Shown here: piece after piece, positions 1 to 10,300 of the stretch
How positions within the stretch are numbered: the stretch's first letter is position 1
Layout of the letters: each line of letters opens with the position of its first letter
Source: Thermoplasmata archaeon
Lineage (GTDB): Archaea; Thermoplasmatota; E2; UBA202; DSCA01
Direction of reading: 5' to 3'
Assembly (NCBI GenBank): GCA_008297795.1
Contig: VBQP01000010.1
Coordinates: 1-14,795, forward strand
Length of the DNA: 14,795 bases
Notes under the pieces: model-generated
The model's input: the letters and a program-made list of their open reading frames with translations, nothing else
Database searches by the model: none
Told to the model about the DNA's origin: nothing
Program-made: the position numbers and the translations under genes

Positions 1-169
1 TAATTGAATATTTCCTATATTATTGTTATCATCTGTTACCATCTGGCAGGGTCGTCAATTAATTCGATGAATTTAAAATCCAATCCTGTTCAGGCATCAT
101 GGAGAATTGGCAAAAGGTCGAGTTTATTCTCGACAAAGGGAAATTTGCCGGAAACAAACATTAACCGGG

Positions 170-228
170 AAAAAATACCCCCTGATTCGTTATGTAACTC
201 AAAAATATCCCGATTTTGGGTATTTTTT
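170..228. repeat. 11-bp perfect inverted repeat
   Basis: AAAAAATACCC at 170-180 is the exact reverse complement of GGGTATTTTTT at 218-228, with 37 nt between. Read on either strand the second arm ends in a run of six T, as in a U-tract-terminated hairpin, although the loop is long. It could be a bidirectional terminator or a protein-binding site; no gene on the left is visible to say which. Confidence 0.5.
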
Positions 229-282
229 AAATCCCTCAAAAAATTTAGATATGTTTTTAATAAACCTTTGCTTATTGATTCT

Positions 283-331
283 GGATACGGGGCTGGTGGT
301 AATTTATTACCCCTCCCTCCCCCCTGTATCC
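283..331 (-). terminator. Hairpin after the lipoprotein stop codon (possible 3' end structure)
   Basis: Starting 3 nt after the TAA stop of the lipoprotein gene, the minus-strand RNA can fold GGATAC (331-326) and GGGG (324-321) onto CCCC (292-289) and GTATCC (288-283), with one bulged A at 325. A second 6-bp inverted repeat, GGTAAT (298-303) with ATTACC (306-311), sits inside the loop. The minus strand here is very G-rich (runs of 6, 4 and 3 G). Archaeal termination usually relies on U-tracts, which are absent right after this hairpin, so a protective or processing role is equally possible. Confidence 0.35.
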
Positions 332-334
332 TTA

Positions 335-898
335 TTATGTTTTGTTCAGCAGTTCGTCTATTATGGGTTTGAGTGTTTGGGTGTTTGCGGGCCAGTTTGG
401 GGGTATATCAGAGTAAAAACTTAATCCCTCGTGTGTAAAATGGAGATTCCCTTCCTGGTCAAATATGCATAGTGTGGGAATTCCGCTTTTTCCGTATTTC
501 GCCCATACACTGCCGTCATCCATTCCAAATGTCCAGTCAAGATTGTATCCGTAATTGGCAAATGAGTTCCTGTAGTTCCGGAGTTGCTGAGAAGTTTCCT
601 GAGAATCAACATCCAGTGATATTATGTCCACTTCATCTCTGGTGTAATTTTCATAAACCTTGCGGAGTTCCAGCATCTCATACTGGCATGGCTGGCACCA
701 TGTAGCCATCATGTCGAGGATAACGACTTTTCCTCTGTAATCTTTCAATTGTTCTTTCTCACCATCGATGGTTGTGAAACTGAAGTTTTCTCCCGTGTCC
801 GTGGCACCCGAATCTTTACCTCCTTTAGAATCTATACAACCCGAAAATGCTGAGGTGGCAAATATTGCAATAGCCACCAATGCGATAATCTTCTTCAT
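335..898 (-). CDS. TlpA/ResA-like thioredoxin-fold lipoprotein
   Basis: Predicted to be an extracytoplasmic thiol-disulfide oxidoreductase tethered to the outer face of the membrane. With the start at 898 it is 187 residues: a charged MKK start, a hydrophobic segment at about 4-18, then a lipobox-like A-F-S-G-C with Cys21 as the probable lipidation site. A Ser/Gly/Asp-rich linker follows to about residue 38, then an AhpC/TSA-Redoxin type thioredoxin fold with the active site WCQPC (Cys68, Cys71) and the cis-proline in G-I-P-T (Pro141). The 898 start was chosen over an in-frame ATG at 916 because its ATG overlaps the TGA of the upstream thioredoxin as ATGA, which implies translational coupling, and because it leaves a clean signal peptide. 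The partner is unknown; haem or cytochrome maturation and general disulfide reduction are typical for the family. Lipidation in archaea is inferred from the motif only. Confidence 0.85.
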   Translation of the reverse strand: MKKIIALVAIAIFATSAFSGCIDSKGGKDSGATDTGENFSFTTIDGEKEQLKDYRGKVVILDMMATWCQPCQYEMLELRKVYENYTRDEVDIISLDVDSQETSQQLRNYRNSFANYGYNLDWTFGMDDGSVWAKYGKSGIPTLCIFDQEGNLHFTHEGLSFYSDIPPNWPANTQTLKPIIDELLNKT

Positions 899-1296
899 AG
901 ATATCTTTCCACCCAATCTTTGAGCATGTCGGGGGGCAGTGCGCCTATGCTCCTGTCGACAAGTTCACCGTTCTTGAATAACAGCAGTGTTGGAATACTC
1001 ATTATGCCATACTTTGAGGCAGTAGCCCTGTTCTCGTCTGTGTTCAACTTTGCAAATACAACTTTCCCTTTCATTTCCTTTGCAAGTTGCTCTACGACAG
1101 GGGCTATGAACCTGCAGGGGCCACACCATGGCGCCCAGCAATCAACAACAACTATTGGATACTTATTTACAACTTCGTCCAGACTTTTATCTGTAACTTT
1201 TACAGGCTTACCAGGCCATTTTTCTCCATCACCAGAAATTTTTTTGAGCAGTTCTTCCATCTTTCTCTTCTTTATTCGTTCCACTTCACTTTCCAT
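895..1296 (-). CDS. trxA: Thioredoxin
   Basis: A cytosolic thioredoxin of 133 residues that reduces protein disulfides. The core begins near residue 33, after a charged, helical N-terminal extension of about 25-30 residues that most thioredoxins lack. The active site is WCGPC (Cys58, Cys61), preceded by an additional Cys53, and the cis-proline is in S-I-P-T (Pro102). No signal peptide is present. An in-frame start at 1347 would add 17 residues but would put the start upstream of the TATA-like box at 1317-1324. That box is centred about 24 nt before the ATG at 1296, the spacing expected for a leaderless archaeal transcript, so 1296 is preferred. The stop codon overlaps the start of the TlpA-like lipoprotein gene (ATGA), so the two form an operon with a cytosolic and an exported thiol protein. 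A winged-helix regulator is divergently transcribed. Confidence 0.92.
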   Translation of the reverse strand: MESEVERIKKRKMEELLKKISGDGEKWPGKPVKVTDKSLDEVVNKYPIVVVDCWAPWCGPCRFIAPVVEQLAKEMKGKVVFAKLNTDENRATASKYGIMSIPTLLLFKNGELVDRSIGALPPDMLKDWVERYL

Positions 1297-1311
1297 GTGG
1301 GGGAGAATATG

Positions 1312-1328
1312 GGCCACATATATAACGT
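1312..1328 (-). promoter_or_regulatory. TATA box of the thioredoxin operon
   Basis: The minus strand reads TTATATAT at 1324-1317, centred about 24-25 nt before the ATG at 1296. This is the archaeal TATA-to-start spacing for a leaderless mRNA. No Shine-Dalgarno sequence is seen before that ATG. Confidence 0.65.
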
Positions 1329-1346
1329 TTTTGCATAGTTTTTGCA
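1327..1346. repeat. 9-bp direct repeat, candidate operator
   Basis: GTTTTTGCA occurs at 1327-1335 and again at 1338-1346, an 11-bp period or about one helical turn. Both copies lie between the two divergent TATA boxes. This arrangement suits a small DNA-binding protein bound to one face of the helix. The adjacent winged-helix regulator is the obvious candidate, but this is an inference. Confidence 0.5.
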
Positions 1347-1364
1347 CAAACGATAAATATTTGT
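1346..1364 (+). promoter_or_regulatory. TATA box of the winged-helix regulator gene, inside an inverted repeat
   Basis: ATAAATAT at 1353-1360 is centred about 24 nt before the ATG at 1380, consistent with a leaderless transcript. It is flanked by ACAAA (1346-1350) and TTTGT (1360-1364), an inverted repeat that would place a dimeric repressor on the TATA box. Autoregulation is possible but unproven. Confidence 0.6.
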
Positions 1365-1379
1365 TTTGTATCTTGCATT

Positions 1380-1739
1380 ATGAAATACGTGCCTGGAGAA
1401 GACGAAATAAAGTGTTCGGACATATTCCACTATCTGCTCGATTTGAACGAACTGGATATGGTGGTGTATCGCCATCTCTCATCAGATACAAAACGTGCAG
1501 ATGAACTTGCGGAGAAAATAGGCAAAGACAGGAGCACAGTTCATCGCTCTTTGCAAAAACTCATATCATGCGGATTGTGCAAGAGGGAAAGGCATCTGCT
1601 GGACGGAGGAGGTCATTATTATGTCTATACTGCGGTTCCGCCTGATATTGTGAAAAAGACAGTTAAGTCGTGCATAGACTCGTGGTACGAAAACATGAAA
1701 GATGCCCTAAAACATTTTGACGAGGAATTTTTCGGATAA
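1380..1739 (+). CDS. Winged helix-turn-helix transcriptional regulator (TrmB/MarR-like) with a CxxC motif
   Basis: A 119-residue DNA-binding protein. Residues 24-83 resemble the winged helix of TrmB/MarR-like archaeal regulators: L-A-E-K-I-G-K-D-R-S-T-V-H-R-S-L-Q-K-L at about 43-61 is the helix-turn-helix with its recognition helix, and G-G-G-H-Y-Y-V-Y at 76-83 is the wing. A C-terminal helix (about 88-116) could mediate dimerisation. Cys64 and Cys67 form a C-G-L-C motif right after the recognition helix; Cys12 and Cys98 are also present. A CxxC in a DNA-binding domain is used as a redox switch in the Pyrococcus regulator SurR, so redox sensing is plausible here, more so because thioredoxin is divergently transcribed 83 bp away. 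The target is unproven. The start at 1380 fits the TATA spacing. The gene ends 17 bp before the convergent Mut7-C gene. Confidence 0.8.
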   Translation: MKYVPGEDEIKCSDIFHYLLDLNELDMVVYRHLSSDTKRADELAEKIGKDRSTVHRSLQKLISCGLCKRERHLLDGGGHYYVYTAVPPDIVKKTVKSCIDSWYENMKDALKHFDEEFFG

Positions 1740-1756
1740 TCCATTCACAAATTTAT

Positions 1757-2206
1757 TCACAACCCCAACCTTTCTATGAATTGCTTCATATTCTCATAGT
1801 GGGTTCCCTTCCAGTAAATTCGTTTGCAGTTGGGGCAAATCCAGAATTCATCATGGCTTTCATAGGCGTGGGACGGCACTTTCCCCTTTGCGTACTCCTT
1901 GCTTATTTTTTTTACGGGAATATTGCATACTGTGCACCTGCTCAAATAATTTTTTCTGTCAATGTCAATACCCAGAGAATTGACCACTTTTTTTATCTGG
2001 TACTCGAGTTCCGTGCCATCTATAAGTAATGAATTCTTATACCTTGATGATAACTCTCTATCCCTTGTGAGGAGCACTCTGTCCTCTCTCTCTGCAAGTT
2101 CAATGATTTCGTTATCATTTCCTTTCTCTGCATATGCAGCATCATATCCCATTATGCGGAGCCACTTTGCAAGAGTGCCCAGCATCTGGTCGCATAAAAA
2201 TTTCAT
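1757..2206 (-). CDS. Mut7-C RNase domain protein (DUF82/PF01927 family)
   Basis: A 149-residue stand-alone member of the Mut7-C family, which pairs a PIN-like nuclease fold with a zinc ribbon. The N-terminal motif K-F-L-C-D-Q-M-L-G-T-L-A-K-W-L-R is characteristic. Asp6, the acidic cluster near 31-33 and Asp49 (in L-T-R-D-R-E) are candidate metal-binding catalytic residues. The zinc ribbon uses Cys91/Cys94 and Cys124/Cys127 (C-T-V-C and C-P-N-C). RNase activity is predicted for the family; the substrate is unknown. The gene starts 2 nt after the nusA stop codon and is therefore probably the last gene of the RNA polymerase operon. It ends only 17 bp from the convergent regulator gene, so there is almost no room for a separate terminator. 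Confidence 0.9.
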   Translation of the reverse strand: MKFLCDQMLGTLAKWLRIMGYDAAYAEKGNDNEIIELAEREDRVLLTRDRELSSRYKNSLLIDGTELEYQIKKVVNSLGIDIDRKNYLSRCTVCNIPVKKISKEYAKGKVPSHAYESHDEFWICPNCKRIYWKGTHYENMKQFIERLGL

Positions 2207-2208
2207 TC

Positions 2209-2631
2209 TCAGAGAATTTTCAATTTTATTATGTCATGATGGCGCTTTGCTATCTCTCTCAATATGTTTATGTTCCTCCCGTTTTTGCCGATAGCCTTTC
2301 CCTTATCGCCCTGCGTTATTGTAACATTCACAATTGTGCCATCTTCCCCCTCCATCACCACCACTTCATCCAGTTTGTATGGTTTGAATAAATTGGTTAT
2401 GAAAGATTTTTTGTCTTTGTCATACTCAACAAATTTAACTTCTTTCTTAAGCATTTTTTCAAGACTTTTTATGTTCTTGGCATTTTTCCCTATCGCCTTG
2501 CCGAGTTTCCCTTTCTCGACTATGAATGTTATCCTGTCCTCTATCTCTATGCAGTCTATTATGGGCGCCCCTGTGATATCCTCTGCAAGGGCTATATAAT
2601 GCATTTCGTCATTTGACAGTGTTATCTTCAT
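2209..2631 (-). CDS. nusA: NusA-like transcription factor with two KH domains
   Basis: The archaeal NusA homologue, 140 residues: two consecutive KH domains and no N-terminal polymerase-binding domain or S1 domain, as is normal for archaea. KH1 carries I-G-K-N-A-K-N-I at 47-54, where the last glycine of the GxxG loop is replaced by alanine. KH2 carries the canonical I-G-K-N-G-R-N-I at 114-121. It is expected to bind nascent RNA and influence elongation or termination, though its function in archaea is poorly defined. The ATG follows the TAA of rpl30e with no gap, and a Mut7-C RNase gene follows 2 nt after its stop. The position after rpl30e is the standard archaeal order. Confidence 0.93.
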   Translation of the reverse strand: MKITLSNDEMHYIALAEDITGAPIIDCIEIEDRITFIVEKGKLGKAIGKNAKNIKSLEKMLKKEVKFVEYDKDKKSFITNLFKPYKLDEVVVMEGEDGTIVNVTITQGDKGKAIGKNGRNINILREIAKRHHDIIKLKIL

Positions 2632-2907
2632 TTATTTCCCTAACTCCATTATGTTTGAAGAGCCTTCATCCACTATAGCCATAACAGATATGCTGAAAGG
2701 TTTTTTGCACAGATTCCCGAGCTCCATGCTTTTTCCTCCATAAACGAACACAGGTTTGTCCCCTGCAAGTTCCATGACCTCTTTCTTTCTGGGACAGTCG
2801 CTGGACACAATGAACATCTTCGCATCGTCTCTTTTCATTGCCTCCTTGAAACCAATATACACTTTTCCTGTAGATAGCACTCTTCCCAACTCTTTTGCCA
2901 TATCCAT
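2632..2907 (-). CDS. rpl30e: 50S ribosomal protein L30e
   Basis: A 91-residue ribosomal protein of the L7Ae/L30e fold, a component of the large subunit that binds rRNA. The fold is recognised from G-K-V-Y-I-G-F-K-E-A-M-K, then A-K-M-F-I-V-S-S-D-C-P and the P-V-F-V-Y-G-G-K-S-M-E-L-G segment. A GTG at 2916 is also in frame and would add three residues, overlapping the rpo1C stop codon. I prefer the ATG at 2907 because GGTGA lies upstream with a 5-nt spacing. That Shine-Dalgarno sequence sits inside the last codons of rpo1C, so translation of the two genes is probably coupled. nusA starts directly after the stop codon. Confidence 0.93.
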   Translation of the reverse strand: MDMAKELGRVLSTGKVYIGFKEAMKRDDAKMFIVSSDCPRKKEVMELAGDKPVFVYGGKSMELGNLCKKPFSISVMAIVDEGSSNIMELGK

Positions 2908-2908
2908 T

Positions 2909-4707
<1,799 letters not shown>

Positions 4708-4708
<1 letters not shown>

Positions 4709-7341
4709 CAGAGCACCTCCCTTAGGATGTCTTCAATATCGACTGCATCCCCGCGTATGCTTTTTGCAGGGTCAACTCCATCCTCTCCGTAATTGAACTG
4801 GATTATGTCTCCGTATGTTGTTCTGACAGTTCCATCATCCTCCATTTTGAGGTTCTCAAGCGCATTTATGAGACGGCGCTGCATGTATCCAGAGCGAGAT
4901 GTCCTCACTGCAGTATCCACGAGACCTTCTCTGCCGCCCATTGAGTGGAAGAAATACTCTGTTGGCGTGAGCCCCTTCTTGTAATTGCTAGCCACGAAAC
5001 CCTTTGCTTTCGCCCCTAAATCTCCTTTCTTGAAATGGGGCAGCGTCCTGTTTATGTATCCACGAGAAATTCTTTCGCCTCTCACTGCCTGTTGTCCTAC
5101 ACATCCTGCCATCTGCGAAAGGTTAAGCATTGAACCTCTTGCACCAGAGCGTGCCATTATGACTGCTGAATTGCCCATACCGAGGTAATGTCCTGCAATT
5201 TCTCCCATCTGATCTCTTGTTCTTCCCGTAACCCTCATTATTTCCATTTCAAGAGTTTCTTCGATGCTTCTCCCCGGAATTTCCTCAAGTTCTCCATTGT
5301 TGTAAGCCTTTATCAACTGGTCTATCTTTTCGCTTGCTTTTGCAAGTTGCTCTTCCCTCTGTATGTTTGCTTCTTCCGGCATGTCCTCGTCGTCTATGCC
5401 TGTTGTGAATCCTATTGTTGTTATGGCGGCGATGCCGAGTTTTGTAACCCTATCTATAAAGTCACGCACTGCGTCCATTCCATATTTCCTTGCTATATGC
5501 TCGACTATGACGCCTTTGAATGCACCTATGCTTTTTTCGTCTATCACTCCCTTTTCAAGTATCCCATTTTTTATGACAACGTAACTGTCATAAGGGCAGT
5601 TCTCTTTCAAACATTCGTCACAATTTATACACGATTGAGCCTTGTATTCGAGATTTATTTCCTTGGGCAATATTTTGCTGAATATCTCCTTTCCGCTCAT
5701 GCTTTCTTTTATATCGCCCTTGTAACCTATTGCAGAAAGGATTCTTATTGCATCCTCCTTGTCAAATGCTTTTTCCTGATGAGTGAGAAGGAAACATCCC
5801 GTGATATGGTCATGTATTGCCCCTATTATTGCTCCTCCGAATCTCGGAGAAAGTATGTTTTCCTGCACCTTCATAAGCACTTCTGCCTCCCCTCTTGCCT
5901 CTTCGGACTGCAGGACATGGAGATTCATCTCATCTCCGTCAAAGTCTGCATTGTAGGGCGGACATACTGCAAGATTCATGCGGAATGTCTTGTATGGAAG
6001 CACACGAACTTTGTGAGCCATCATCGACATTCTGTGGAGCGACGGCTGTCTGTTGAAAAGAACAATATCCCCATCATCAAGTTGACGTTCCACTATCGCT
6101 CCAACCTCCACCCTTTCTGCAACTGTTTCTGCATTTTCCACTGTAACCTTGATTCTCCTTCCGTCAGGCCTTGTTATGTAGTTCACTCCGGGAATGTATA
6201 TCTTGCCTTTTGGGGGGGCGGGAGATGGGCCTCTTCTGACAAGTTCTTTCACCTCCTCAATGTTGTAAGGTGTTACCCTTACTTTTACGGTGAGTTCTCT
6301 TGCCATTTTTATGGGCACACCAACCTCATTTATGCTTAAATTGGGGTCAGGTGAAATGACGGTTCTCGCAGAGAAGTTAACCCTTTTGCCCGACAGATTT
6401 GAGCGGAAACGCCCTTCCTTGCCCTTGAGTCGCTGGGCAAGTGTCTTCAGCGCCCTGCCGCTTCTGTGGCGTGCTGGCGGAATGCCTGCCGTCTGGTTGT
6501 CGAAATAGGTGGTGATATGGTATTGTATCAGTTCCCACAGGTCTTCGACTATGAGCTGGGGTGCTCCTGCATCCCTGTTTTCCTGCAAACGCTGGTTTAT
6601 CCTTATAATATCAACAAGTTTGTGGGTCAAATCGTCCTCGCTCCTCTCTCCTGTCTGGAGTGTTATGGAGGGGCGCGTTGTAACAGGGGGAACAGGCAGC
6701 ACTGTAAGAACCATCCATTCCGGGCGTGCGACCTCGGGATTTATGTCAAACATGTAAAGATTTTCTTCCTCGACCTCGCTCACCCTCTCCAGCCATTCTC
6801 TGACTTCAGCAGGAGTCATTTTATGGCCTTCCTCTCTGAAAGTCGTTGGCTTATCAAGTTCTATGTTATGATTGGGCCTTCCGCAGTACGGGCATTTGCT
6901 GGACTTTCTCGCAAGTGCAATCACCTCTTTGGAAAAGTTCATGGTTGACTGCCCGCTTGCCAGAAGTGACTTGTATCTTTTTGCGAGTTTTCTTTTCTGC
7001 TCCTCGTCAAGCAAAAGATGTCCGCATCCTCTGCATGTGGAGCGAAGTATGCCTAGAATTGTTTTCACATATCCGACATGTATGACAGGCATGGCAAGTT
7101 CTATATGTCCGAAATGGCCAGGACATCCATCCTTCCCCACACGCTGCCCGCAGGTCTTGCACCTCAAACCTGGCTCGATTACACCAAGACGAGGATCCAT
7201 GAGCCCCATCTCTATAGGGAAGCCGTCCTCATCATATGTATCTGGCGTGATGATGCGGGTGGCTGACATCTTCCTTATCCTTTCAGGGGAAAGCAAACCA
7301 AATTGAATTGAATCTATTTTTTTGGGCGTATTTGTCCTCAT
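4708..7341 (-). CDS. rpo1N: RNA polymerase subunit Rpo1N (A')
   Basis: The N-terminal part of the largest polymerase subunit, carrying the catalytic Mg2+ site; 877 residues from the chosen start, normal for archaea. Visible parts are the first zinc site (Cys61, Cys64, Cys73, His76), a second CxxC pair set (Cys103/106 and Cys150/153), the switch/lid region G-K-E-G-R-F-R-S-N-L-S-G-K-R-V-N-F, the catalytic N-A-D-F-D-G-D (464-470) and the bridge-helix region (about 786-826). A ferredoxin-like cysteine cluster, C-I-N-C-D-E-C-x4-C-P, lies at 571-583. A GTG at 7353 is in frame and overlaps the rpo2 stop codon (GTGA). I prefer the ATG at 7341 because GTGAGGT lies 5 nt upstream of it, but either start is possible. 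The gene is flanked by rpo2 and rpo1C with overlapping ends. Confidence 0.96.
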
Positions 7342-7349
7342 TTTATACC

Positions 7350-10300
7350 TCACACAAGTTTACTCAACCTCAACTTTGGCTCTATTACCAGCGATTCAAG
7401 TTCCTCAAGCAGCAGTTTAAAGGCATAACTCATTTCAACAGGATGTATTGAGGCATCATCGCCGCATACAGGACACCGCAGGAAGCCCTTTCTCGTCTTA
7501 ACTGCAATATGCCCGCATTTCTCGCACACATATTGCACTGTCAGGTCAGATTCTTCAAGCAGTCTGTCCTTTATCGTCATTGATGCGCCGTGTCCAACAA
7601 GGCAATCCCTTTCCATCTCTCCGAATCTCAACCCGCCGTCTCTTGCTCTGCCCTCTGTCGGCTGGCGGGTCAGTATCTGGACAGGCCCGCGTGAGCGAGC
7701 ATGCATCTTCCCTGCAACCATGTGGTGAAGCTTCTGGTAGTATATGCATCCCACAAATATGTCTGCGCTTATCATCTTCCCTGTTTCGCCGTCATACATT
7801 ACTTCCCTGCTGTTGTGTTTGAAGCCGTTTTTGACAAGTGCCTCTCTCAGAACCTGTTCGGGTTCTCCCGAGAATGGAGTTCCGTCAACTATTCTCCCTT
7901 CGAGCGCTCCTACCTTTCCGCCTATCATCTCTATGACGTGCCCCACTGTCATTCTGCTCGGGATTGCATGGGGGTTTATTATCAGATCAGGCGTTATCCC
8001 GTCTGCTGTGAACGGCATGTCTTCCTGGGGCAGAATCAATCCAAGTACCCCTTTCTGTCCGTGTTTTGATGCAAATTTGTCTCCGAGTTCAGGAATGCGC
8101 TCGTCCCTCACCTTTATTTTTACAAGGCGGGAGCCGTTCACAGATTCTGAAAGCACGACTGTATCAACAACTCCTGATTCTCCGTGCCTTACCGTGATGG
8201 AGGTCTCTCTCCTTTTCTGAGGGATTAATATGTCTGTGGGCTCTTCCAGAAATCTTGGTGGCGAGGTTTTTCCCACAAGAACATCATCACTTTTTACGCG
8301 ACTCTCGGGCGATATGATACCATCCTCTGATAGATTGGCGTATGCTTCTTCGCTCCTCACGCCCCTGCATTCGGGGTCAGGTATCTCGAAATGGTCTTCC
8401 TGCCCTCCGGGATAGCGCTGCTCCTCTGCCGAATATGCTCTGAAGAATGTGCTTCTTGCAAGCCCTCTGTCTATGGATGCCTTGTTCATTATGAGGGCGT
8501 CTTCCATGTTGTACCCTTCGTACGATATCACTGCAACTATGAAATTCTGCCCTGCAGGCCTTCTTGAGAAATTTATATACTTCGAGGAATGGGTCTGAAC
8601 AATTGGCATCTGGGGATAGTGCATTAAATGACCTCTTGTATCAGGTCTTTTTCTATAATTTGCAGTACCGAAACCGAGCGACTGCTTTCCCATGCCTGCT
8701 CCCATTGTGATACGGGGTGAAGCATTATGCTCTGCATACGGAACGAGAGATGCCCCCACGCCCAGAATGCATAGAATATCCAGTTCCATGTGGGTATGCT
8801 CTTTTGTCAGGTCTTCCGGGGTGAGTGCTATATATGCATTCTCCTCTTCTTCCGTATCTATGTACTCCACAATTCCCATCTCTATCAGGTCATGCCATGC
8901 CAGTTCTCCTTTCTCCAGTTTCTCCTTATGCTCATCTGTGAAAAGAAGTTTTCCGTTTTCCACAACAAACAATGGCCTTCTCACTCTTCCAGGGTCGCAG
9001 TTTATGAAAACATCTCTGCTGTCGTCATAATAACAGACATTTATTTCTATGTCAAGTTCACCATTCCTTCTCCTCTTTCTTATTGTTTCCGCAAGTTCTC
9101 CCCCGTCTGGATGAACTCCCACCAGTTCTCCGTTCAGATAAACCCTTGCGCCTTTAAACTCCTTCTTTACTTCCATCAACCCCATCTTGTATAGTTCTTC
9201 CTTCACCTTTTCCTCGGGATAACCCTCAGATATTTCAACTGCAAGCGCAAGATTCTTCACCAGCCCGCAGTTCGGTCCTTCAGGCGTTTCGTTGGGGCAA
9301 AGCCGCCCCCAGTGGGTAGAGTGCAGGTCTCTTGCCTCGAAGTGGGGCTGAGAGCGTGTGAGGGGTGAAGTAATGCGGCGCAGATGGCTGATTGTCGCAA
9401 GATTTGACGTTCTGTCAAGAAGTTGCGAAACTCCTGTCCTGCCGCCGACCCAGTTTCCTGTGGCAAGAGCATGGTGAATGCGCTGGGTGAATACATCTGT
9501 CCTTATGCAGGGTTTTATTTTCAAATTTTCAAGTTTTTTGCCCCTTGCATGAAGCCGCTCAAGTTGATATTTCAGGTCTTTGCAGAGCGCAATGAATGCA
9601 ACTCTGAAAAGGTCTTCCATCAAATCGCCAGCCAGTTTAAGACGCTTGTTTGCATAATGGTCTTTGTCGTCCTCTTCTCTGTACCCGAGTGCCAGTTCAA
9701 GAACTGCCTGACCCATTCTTGCAAGGAATACGGCTTTCTTTATCCTGTCGCTTGGCTCGCTGCCCAGATGTGGCAGGATATTCCTGTCAATGAGAGCCAT
9801 TGCCCTCTCGCGTCGGTATTCCTTTGCCTGTCCTCCTGCCACCTTTTTGCCGAAATATTCAAGTGCCTCTTCCTCGTTTGTGACACCATATTCTTCCTGG
9901 CATGCCTCTATGTTGGCGAGAACAAAAACTTCTGTTTCCGGGTAAGAAACTATGTTGTCGAGAATTTCCTGTGATTCCATACCGAGTGCACGCAGGAGTA
10001 TTATCAGCGGAACCTGTCCCGCGACAGTGGGTATGGTTGTCATGAGCATTCCGTCTTTCTTCTTCTCTACCACTATTATTGAACGATATCCTTCCTTCTG
10101 GGAAAATACCTTTGCGGTTTCTATATCATATCCGTACCTTGAGTTTTTCTCTATCAAAACTCTGTTCGGGGCAAGGTCTTCAAGCGTTATGAGAACTCTT
10201 TCTGTACCGTTACTTATGAAATGCGCCCCGGGATCGAGAGGGTCTTCCTGCATCTCTATTAATTTGTTGTAGTATTCCTCGTCGGTGAGGGGCCTTCCAG

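Larger units (their letters stand above)
1..334. other. Non-coding stretch with inverted repeats
   Basis: I see no convincing gene here. Two overlapping plus-strand frames (from positions 4 and 107) lack a promoter, a Shine-Dalgarno sequence and any recognisable protein features. The stretch lies downstream of the thioredoxin-lipoprotein gene. It holds a short perfect hairpin (GTCGAG 117-122 with CTCGAC 129-134), an 11-bp perfect inverted repeat (170-180 with 218-228) and a G/C-rich hairpin just after the lipoprotein stop codon (283-331). These may be RNA structures in the 3' untranslated region, terminators or part of an unrecognised small RNA. Nothing in the sequence decides between these. 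Confidence 0.55.

Noticed and set aside
1..120. Possible C/D box RNA (GATGA- and CTGA-like words)
   Set aside because: The box-like words on either strand are not at C/D spacing and there is no terminal stem, so they look like chance matches.
310..324. G-quadruplex on the minus strand
   Set aside because: There are only three separated G-runs, with the six-G run having to supply two tracts without a loop. A plain hairpin explains the sequence better.
4..424. Two overlapping plus-strand frames at the left end
   Set aside because: No promoter at the right distance, no Shine-Dalgarno and no protein-family features. One frame runs over the 3' end of the lipoprotein gene on the other strand.
920..1504. 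A 194-codon plus-strand frame over the thioredoxin gene
   Set aside because: It overlaps the thioredoxin, the divergent promoter region and the regulator gene in another frame; both real genes are well supported.
5188..6339. A 383-codon plus-strand open frame
   Set aside because: It lies wholly antisense to rpo1N, and the translation is rich in Cys, Tyr, His and Phe in the pattern of an antisense shadow. It is not a real protein.
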